A DNA stretch of 39,077 nucleotides, from positions 1-39,077 of the forward strand of contig JAJFJG010000002.1 of NCBI GenBank assembly GCA_021774265.1, given 5' to 3'. Of the stretch, positions 34,559-39,077 are shown in pieces (positions within the stretch are counted from its first letter, which is position 1; each line of letters begins with the position of its first letter). The position numbers and the translations under genes are program-made. The DNA comes from Nitrosomonas sp. GTDB taxonomy: Bacteria; Pseudomonadota; Gammaproteobacteria; Burkholderiales; Nitrosomonadaceae. Under the pieces are notes generated by a model. That model had not been told where the DNA came from, made no database searches, and saw nothing but the letters and a program-made list of their open reading frames with translations.

Positions 34559-34798
34559 GTGTATAAAGATAGCGGGTTTGATCAAACGGCATATGTTAAA
34601 GCCAGCAAAAACAATGGCACTAACAAATGGTGGGGACTTAAATTAACGATATGTATGATCTATGATTTCTTTTATTTCACTTTGGGGAGGGTTTTATTTG
34701 CCATTCCATTCGCAGGAGAGCCTCTAGGAATGTCTTTTTATTATGCAATGTTTGGTAAACAAGGCCTCTTTTATGGTCTAGAAACAAATCAAAGTTAA
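34559..34798 (+). CDS. Small membrane protein (79 aa), partner of the EcsC-like protein
   Basis: It starts at GTG 34559, 8 bp after an aagaaggg ribosome site; an ATG overlapping by one base (34557) is in another frame. The centre is hydrophobic and aromatic (LKLTICMIYDFFYFTLGRVLF, split around residues 28-48) and is followed by AIPFAGEPLGMSFYYAMFG, suggesting one or two membrane passes. The GRV.FA.PFAGE pattern looks conserved-like, but I cannot name a family. It is 66 bp upstream of the EcsC-like gene under the same promoter. Confidence 0.72.
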   Translation: MYKDSGFDQTAYVKASKNNGTNKWWGLKLTICMIYDFFYFTLGRVLFAIPFAGEPLGMSFYYAMFGKQGLFYGLETNQS

Positions 34799-34864
34799 GT
34801 AAATTAACATTCCCCGGATTTTCTAAAGACACTAAACTTTTTTCATAATGAAGAGGTAAACTTT

Positions 34865-35506
34865 ATGGTTGATTATGGTAAATTGGTCATTGATGCTTTT
34901 GAGAAGCTTACACCAGATCTTGATGCCATTTATGGCGATGCTAAATTCAGTAGTACTGATAATTGGCTTAGAAAACAGAAGGCTCTTGTTACAGGGAGTG
35001 GAGCAGCCGCTATGTCTATACCCGGCGCACATATAGCATTACTTACTGCGGACGTGGTTTTTTTAATGAATCGAATGTCGGTATGTAGTTATGGAGTAGG
35101 AGCTATATATGGATATGAGAGATTTACCCAGAATCTTCTTGAAAAAGAAGATTTTAGTAATATTCTGGCGTTATGGGCTGGTGATGAAGAAATATCAACA
35201 ATGGTAGAAGGTAAGGTCGCGGTTGACATAGCATCCAAAGTTGGAGGGAAAGTTGGTGTTAAGCTTATTGGAAAAACAATAGCAAAATCAAGTGGTGTTT
35301 TGATTGGAAAAAAACTTGGTGGAAAAGTAGGTGCGAAGGTCGGCGCTAAATTTAGTGGTAAGTTATTAGGTAAAGCAGCCGGTGGTTTTCTTCCTTTTTT
35401 GGGTCCTGCTGTAGGAGGAGGAATAAATTATTGGTTTATTTCAAGTATTTCTAATTCAGCAGAAAAGTATTTTGACTTTAAATATGTTATTGCTAATAAC
35501 TTGTAG
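34865..35506 (+). CDS. EcsC-like glycine-zipper protein
   Basis: A 213-aa protein with a gagg ribosome site. Residues about 37-110 resemble the EcsC family (KALVTGSGAAAMSIPGAHIA, LLTADVVFLMNRM, YGYERF, EDFSNILALWAGDE). Residues about 120-190 are a long run of glycine-zipper units (KVGGKVGVKLIGKTIAKSSG, IGKKLGGKVGAKVGAKFSG, KAAGGFLPFLGPAVGGG), typical of membrane-inserting or oligomerising proteins. The function is unknown. With the 79-aa membrane protein it could form a small membrane-active module, for example a pore or an abortive-infection effector; that is inference. Confidence 0.72.
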   Translation: MVDYGKLVIDAFEKLTPDLDAIYGDAKFSSTDNWLRKQKALVTGSGAAAMSIPGAHIALLTADVVFLMNRMSVCSYGVGAIYGYERFTQNLLEKEDFSNILALWAGDEEISTMVEGKVAVDIASKVGGKVGVKLIGKTIAKSSGVLIGKKLGGKVGAKVGAKFSGKLLGKAAGGFLPFLGPAVGGGINYWFISSISNSAEKYFDFKYVIANNL

Positions 35507-35669
35507 TAGGGTAATTCATTTTTTCTTGCGTAAAATTTAGTGAAATCATTTGCTACTATTTATTAATTAGTAAACAGACTTAATGGAATGGCCCACCTCA
35601 CTATCCAAACGGCTTCAAAAGAGCCAAGATGTTACATTTAACCAAACATCAAAGAAAGTGAGGCAAACC

Positions 35670-35822
35670 ATGAAAGATTGTACTGTAAAGGGTGATATTA
35701 AAGTACTGGGGGTTGATTTATCAAAAAGTAGCATTCAACTGCATGGCATTAATGAATCCGGCAATCCAGCGCTGAAGAAAAGAACCAATGGGGTCAGACT
35801 CGATTGGTATTTCTCCCTTTAG
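35670..35822 (+). pseudogene. IS110-family transposase, N-terminal fragment
   Basis: From ATG 35670 the frame reads MKDCTVKGDIKVLGVDLSKS then SIQLHGINESGNPALKKR, matching the start of IS110 DEDD transposases, where the first catalytic Asp sits in VLGVDLSK. Homology ends after about 38 residues and is replaced by a short tail. The junction word ggggtcagactcgattgg is a sequence I associate with REP/IS200-like element ends, so another insertion may have truncated it. Confidence 0.72.
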
Positions 35823-36101
35823 CTTTTTTATACAATAGCGCCTAATATTAGAACATTCACCACCCATGACAAGACCTTTAACAAAGGTCAGCATCAGTCA
35901 TTGTAACTTACAACCTATAAGAATATTGAATGCGCACAAAAGCTTCGCTCTTGTACATGGTATTAGGACAGACTGGCTATGCCAGACTGTTATGACAGGT
36001 AGTAGTTAATTAACTTTTCTAAAATGAAAACGTGACAAATCTGACGGTTATTGGCGAGCACTGACGAGCATTATATTGATAAAAAAAGCTAGTTATAAGA
36101 C
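35823..36101. other. Gene-free spacer inside the islet
   Basis: No gene is seen. Two small hairpins are present: gaccttt-aac-aaaggtc (near 35871-35887) and cagactggc-tat-gccagactg (near 35969-35989, one mismatch). They could mark decayed element ends. Confidence 0.4.
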
Positions 36102-36146
36102 CTGTTAATCCGCTGGTCCCAGGTTCGAGCCCTGGTCGGGGAGCCA
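36102..36146 (+). other. tRNA-Asn(GTT) 3' fragment, right boundary of the islet
   Basis: The same 45-nt tRNA-Asn 3' segment as at 32773-32817, with four differences. Here the T stem pairs perfectly (ccagg-ttcgagc-cctgg) and the acceptor strand ends gggagcca. The 5' half is missing (upstream is aaaaaaagctagttataaga). With the left copy it forms a direct repeat enclosing about 3.3 kb. Confidence 0.83.
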
Positions 36147-36156
36147 AATATTTAAA

Positions 36157-36182
36157 GGCTTGCAGCGATGCAGGCCTTTTTT
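36157..36182 (+). terminator. Intrinsic terminator after the right tRNA-Asn fragment
   Basis: Stem ggcttgca/tgcaggcc with loop gcga, followed by six T's (36177-36182). It is near-identical to the terminator at 32828, showing that the repeat extends past the tRNA end to about 85 bp. Confidence 0.87.
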
Positions 36183-36442
36183 AATTTTATAGTTAGTAAG
36201 CCTATAGTAGTCTCAATGTGGACAATAAATTCGTGAATTTGGCTACTAGAAAGTAAATCTCTCTGAGCAGAAGGCAATCGAATTTGAAGATTAGGTTACG
36301 AAAATAAAGCTGAGAACTAATACCCAGCAAAACTTGCAATATTGATAAATTAAATTTCTATCAGGATTAATGCTTGCAGAATTAAGTATTATGCCCCTAG
36401 TATTTTAAAGTTAGCCTTCAATAGATATCTCTCTAAATTATC
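36183..36442. other. Spacer between the islet and the methyltransferase fragment
   Basis: AT-rich DNA without a recognisable gene. A faint echo of the sequence after the left att repeat (cctatagtagtc here, cctagtagacc there) suggests the homology extends somewhat further. Confidence 0.4.
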
Positions 36443-36729
36443 CTATTCGACAGATGTCCTAGACATAATGAAAACCGTATCATTTTCTAAACCATAAATA
36501 GAACCACTAATGGCTTTACCCCAAAAGCCATAAGAGCAAAATTTTTTGTAAATAGACATTTTTATAGAAGCATATCTAGTATTTACGTTAAATACCAACA
36601 GTCCATTTTTACTTAATGCTTTCACTATAAAATCAATTTCACAGTCTTTTATTCCAAAATGAAATACGCAAATAGCAATGCACATGTCAAAATTGCTCAC
36701 AACTTTCATTGCATTATTTAGCGAAAGGC
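36443..36729 (-). pseudogene. Methyltransferase-like C-terminal fragment cut by the MITE
   Basis: An 88-codon frame resembles the post-motif-I half of a class I methyltransferase: FDMCIAICVFHFGIKDCEID, FIVKALSKNGLLVFNVNTRY and GFWGKAISGS. The nucleotide-binding motif I is absent. The fragment's 5' side runs straight into the right MITE copy at 36730, so insertion or recombination there probably removed the N-terminus. Family assignment is tentative. Confidence 0.5.
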
Positions 36730-36874
36730 TGTAAATCAGCGTCCAATACTTTCCAGTATCAGCGACTGTCTTGAGATAAATTAATTAGAAAAAACAATAA
36801 GTATAAAAATAAATCTGGCAAACTCGGGCGCTGTTTCCTTAAAAAAACTGGAAAAATTTCAACGCTGATTAACA
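36730..36874. mobile_element. MITE-like element, copy 2 (145 bp)
   Basis: It has the same length and orientation as the copy at 28685-28829, with 143 of 145 bases identical (the two differences are gtatc for gtttc and attaatt for attaatc). It is flanked by truncated genes on both sides. The two copies bracket about 7.9 kb and could recombine to delete it. Confidence 0.85.
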
Positions 36875-37184
36875 AGAACTGGCAGTGATGCTTGTTTTTA
36901 CCATTGCATTCTTTGTGTTGATTTCGCGATTACCACCTTTACTGGCAGGGATTGTTACTGGTAGCAGTATTGGTAACACGCTTGGCATTGGCAGCTTAAG
37001 CGGTGGTGGCGCGATGGTCGCAGCAGCGACGGGAGGATACATTGGTTATCAAGGTATGCAAATGATGAGAAATCAGGTCTCATCGGGGAGAAATGGAACG
37101 GATGCTTTACGTAAAGCGATGGAAGAGGGGCAAGCACGTGAATCGCAGAGCGGAAGTAACAATATTGCGAGAGGTGGTAGCTAA
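36875..37184 (+). pseudogene. VirB6/TrbL-like conjugation protein, C-terminal fragment
   Basis: The open frame reads from the MITE edge as ELAVMLVFTIAFFVLISRLP, then PLLAGIVTGSSIGNTLGIGS and GGGAMVAAATGGYIGYQGMQ, and ends at a TAA overlapping the next ATG. The membrane helix, PPLLAGIVTG and glycine-rich tail match the C-terminus of VirB6/TrbL-type type IV secretion membrane proteins. The N-terminal hundreds of residues are missing, cut at the MITE boundary. It is a relic of a conjugative element. Confidence 0.72.
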
Positions 37185-37273
37185 TGAGAAAAAACTTCGT
37201 CATATTCCTGTATTTATTTTTACCAATCACAGCACTTCAAGCAAAAGATTCTGCAAGACAGTTCTTTGCATGA
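37184..37273 (+). pseudogene. Signal-peptide fragment of a conjugation-module gene
   Basis: ATG 37184 overlaps the previous stop (TAATG) and gives MRKNFVIFLYLFLPITALQA followed by KDSARQFFA and a stop. It is a good signal peptide followed by almost nothing. The tight overlap with the VirB6-like fragment indicates the start of the next gene in a type IV secretion operon, truncated by a deletion at about 37270. Confidence 0.5.
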
Positions 37274-37536
37274 CGGGTATGTTGTAGGGTTCTGAGGTTG
37301 TTGGTGGTTGTAAATGATTTGTTCAGCGTTTGTTTAGGGTTGTTTTAGTATCATCAAACTCAACGGTTATGGCGACGTTAGTACGGACAAAACATCCAAA
37401 ACGCGTGGCATATTTCTTAATAAAACCTCGTCTGTGGGAAACAGGGCAGGTGTTGTTAATAAGAAGTATGGTCGTCAGGCATAAATATGGTCATCCAAAA
37501 TCGCTTAGATAAAAAATGATAACGAATGGAGTCATT

Positions 37537-38217
37537 ATGAATAACAAATTAACGATTCTTGTTGTAGTAATAGCACTTGCATTAGGTGGTTGTTCCGGTA
37601 TGAGTGAAAGACAACAAAATACAGCGCAAGGTACCGTCATTGGTGCTGGCGTGGGTGCGGCAATTGGGTCTGTTATCGGTGCTATAGCTGGCGACCCAGG
37701 ACTTGGTGCAAGTATAGGAGCAGGTGTTGGTGCAATGGGTGGCTTCGCCTGGTCTAATAATATGGAACACCAAAAAAAACAGATGGAGCAAGCAACCGCC
37801 GGTACAGATATTGAAGTGACACAAACTGAGAACAATCAATTGAAAATGAATATAACCGGTGATTTTTCTTTTGATAGTGGGCGTGCAGAAATAAAGCCAA
37901 ATATGTTTCCGGTATTAAATAGCCTTGTGGCAGGATTGATGAGTAACCCAGCTTCTCAAGCAAGGATTTTCGGGCATACTGATAATACAGGGACTGATGA
38001 AATTAATAATCCATTATCTATTAATCGCGCTAACAATACGCGCGCTTATTTGGTGAATCAGGGTATACAATCCAATCGCATTGTTATTGATGGTCGCAGT
38101 TCTTATGAACCGATAGCGCCCAATGATAGTCCGGCAAATCGTGCAAAAAACCGTCGGGTAGAGATTTTTGTGTTTGAGCCACAGCAGCCACAAGCACAAC
38201 AGCAGCAACCACCGTAG
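37537..38217 (+). CDS. OmpA-family lipoprotein with glycine zipper (YfiB/YiaD-like)
   Basis: A 226-aa lipoprotein: MNNKLTILVVVIALALGGC (lipobox LGGC, Cys19), a glycine-zipper segment (GTVIGAGVGAAIGSVIGAIA ... GASIGAGVGAMGG), and a C-terminal OmpA peptidoglycan-binding domain (FDSGRAEIKPNMFPVLNSLV ... GHTDNTGTDEINNPLSINRA ... NRAKNRRVEIFV). ATG 37537 has ggag 7 bp upstream and begins the signal peptide, so it is preferred over 37516. It tethers the outer membrane to peptidoglycan. The C-terminus is a short Gln/Pro-rich tail. Confidence 0.9.
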   Translation: MNNKLTILVVVIALALGGCSGMSERQQNTAQGTVIGAGVGAAIGSVIGAIAGDPGLGASIGAGVGAMGGFAWSNNMEHQKKQMEQATAGTDIEVTQTENNQLKMNITGDFSFDSGRAEIKPNMFPVLNSLVAGLMSNPASQARIFGHTDNTGTDEINNPLSINRANNTRAYLVNQGIQSNRIVIDGRSSYEPIAPNDSPANRAKNRRVEIFVFEPQQPQAQQQQPP

Positions 38218-38375
38218 TATCAACAACCAAGATATTAAATACCCGATTGTATTTGTAAGCGCTCTCTTTGTGGCAGAATAAGTAAAGGCTGATTTAAACG
38301 TATATTGGGGAAAAGCCGACAATAATGTCTTATTGTAATAAATTGTTTTAGTTCCAAACAGAATTCGACGCTACA

Positions 38376-39077
38376 CTAGGATTCTACAAAGCTTACAAGT
38401 CCCGAATATATTTTTTTAAAGTCCTCGGGATTGGTCTCCCAAAGCTTTACCATCCTCTTGGCATCTTGCACAGCGAATTCGCTGAGTAGTTTGACCTGTC
38501 TTAATGGGGTGTTATGTGCGGATTTTAATAAGGCACTGAGTTCACCTACGGGATCAATAACCCCACGCTCAATTGAATTTTGTCGCGCTAGCATAAAGCT
38601 TCCCAGGATTTGTCCAAAGCTTTTAAGGGACGTATCTACAGCTTGGTTGATTACCGCCGGATCAAGTAATTTCCGTTCCGCTTTGAAACTCAACTTGGCA
38701 TCAATAATTAAGTGAATCTCCCGTGCAGTTTCATCACCAAAGAATAAAATTTGGTCTGAGACCAAATAGTCGTTCACGCTTTTTGCATAGGTTAGTGCTA
38801 AAAATGGATTGTCGTTAGGTGTTTTAATGTCTTGATTGTGAAAGGCTTGGATTAATGCTGCAACATTATAGACTTTAGGATCAAAGTTGATTGGTTGAGT
38901 GTTGAGTAACTTTTTTGCTAATGGGTAACCCAGTCGCTCCGCCTCTGAGAGAGCGGCATCCATGCTGGTTTGTTCGCTTGGACCCATAAAGGAATATATC
39001 CTTGCCAAGTTGTAATGAAGTCGCCCATTTTCTGGCCAGACGTAAGCTGCTGCTTCACAAATTGGTCTTGAGCGATC
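38376..39077 (-). CDS. Sel1/TPR-like protein, 3' part; 5' end beyond the window
   Basis: The minus-strand frame stays open to the window edge, giving at least 233 residues. An internal TTG at 39008 is not a likely start, because sensible sequence continues upstream (RPICEAAAYVWPENGRLHYN). Residues near the edge have the helix-pair look of Sel1/TPR repeats (A-x-Y-x-WPENG-x-LHYNLA-R-I-Y). The rest is helical, with LIIDAKLSFKAERKLLDPA and a C-terminal FKKIYSGLVSFVES. It contains no membrane helix. The family is uncertain. Confidence 0.65.
   Translation of the reverse strand, partial: DRSRPICEAAAYVWPENGRLHYNLARIYSFMGPSEQTSMDAALSEAERLGYPLAKKLLNTQPINFDPKVYNVAALIQAFHNQDIKTPNDNPFLALTYAKSVNDYLVSDQILFFGDETAREIHLIIDAKLSFKAERKLLDPAVINQAVDTSLKSFGQILGSFMLARQNSIERGVIDPVGELSALLKSAHNTPLRQVKLLSEFAVQDAKRMVKLWETNPEDFKKIYSGLVSFVES

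Noticed and set aside
37516-37839. Minus-strand Ala/Pro-rich ORFs over the OmpA lipoprotein
   Set aside because: Antisense of the glycine-zipper repeat gives artificial low-complexity frames.

Overview
The window is from a Gram-negative bacterium, probably a gamma- or betaproteobacterium of moderate to low GC. The support is lipoprotein and outer-membrane genes, a proteobacterial aryl polyene (APE) type gene cluster, an RTX-type secreted lipase, ISKra4/IS3/IS110 sequences and P4-like integrases. The species cannot be named from sequence alone.

Layout. (1) 1-5730: a gene-free stretch, a small exported BamE/SmpA-like gene broken by one extra A, a 530-aa repeat/propeller protein, and an 868-aa FG-GAP / class 3 lipase / RTX protein. 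(2) 5757-8032: a complete ISKra4-family element with perfect 25-bp inverted ends. (3) 8357-26557: an APE-type operon, all on +. Its order is ketosynthase-like protein without the active cysteine, acyltransferase, two ACPs, COG4648 membrane protein, AMP-ligase fused to a dehydratase, GT2 glycosyltransferase, LpxL-like acyltransferase, thioesterase, LolA-like carrier, MMPL exporter, halogenase-like flavoprotein, DUF3261 lipoprotein, ketosynthase, dehydratase, ketoreductase, ketosynthase. The ligase would load an aryl acid on an ACP, the KS/KR/DH set would extend it to a polyene, and the acyltransferases, MMPL protein and LolA-like protein would attach it to a lipid and move it to the outer membrane. 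No ammonia lyase or chorismatase for the starter is seen. (4) 14754-18265: 3.5 kb of unrelated cargo splits this operon: a lipoprotein gene with two frameshifts, an outer-membrane protein, an opposite-strand epimerase with an in-frame stop at codon 14, and vapBC, whose toxin stop touches the next APE gene. (5) 26558-28636: a frameshifted lipoprotein gene, a DUF4410-like lipoprotein and a methyltransferase that may belong to the APE pathway.

(6) 28637-37273: a mobile-DNA junkyard. Two 145-bp copies of a TG...CA palindromic-ended element (MITE-like), 98.6% identical and in direct orientation, bracket about 8 kb. That segment holds two P4-like integrases, an IS3 fragment, an IS110 fragment, a tRNA-Thr 3' fragment and two tRNA-Asn 3' fragments with their terminators. 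The tRNA-Asn fragments enclose a 3.3-kb islet. It carries an unrecognised 427-aa helix-turn-helix protein, divergent from a two-gene membrane module (79-aa membrane protein plus EcsC-like glycine-zipper protein) with a near-consensus promoter. This islet is the best candidate for something undescribed. The right MITE abuts a methyltransferase fragment and truncated conjugation (VirB6/TrbL-like) remnants. (7) 37537-39077: an OmpA-family lipoprotein and the 3' part of a Sel1/TPR-like gene running off the window.

Four single-base frameshifts and one nonsense codon are visible, and all lie outside the APE genes, which are intact. That pattern favours real gene decay over sequencing error, but short-read verification would be decisive.
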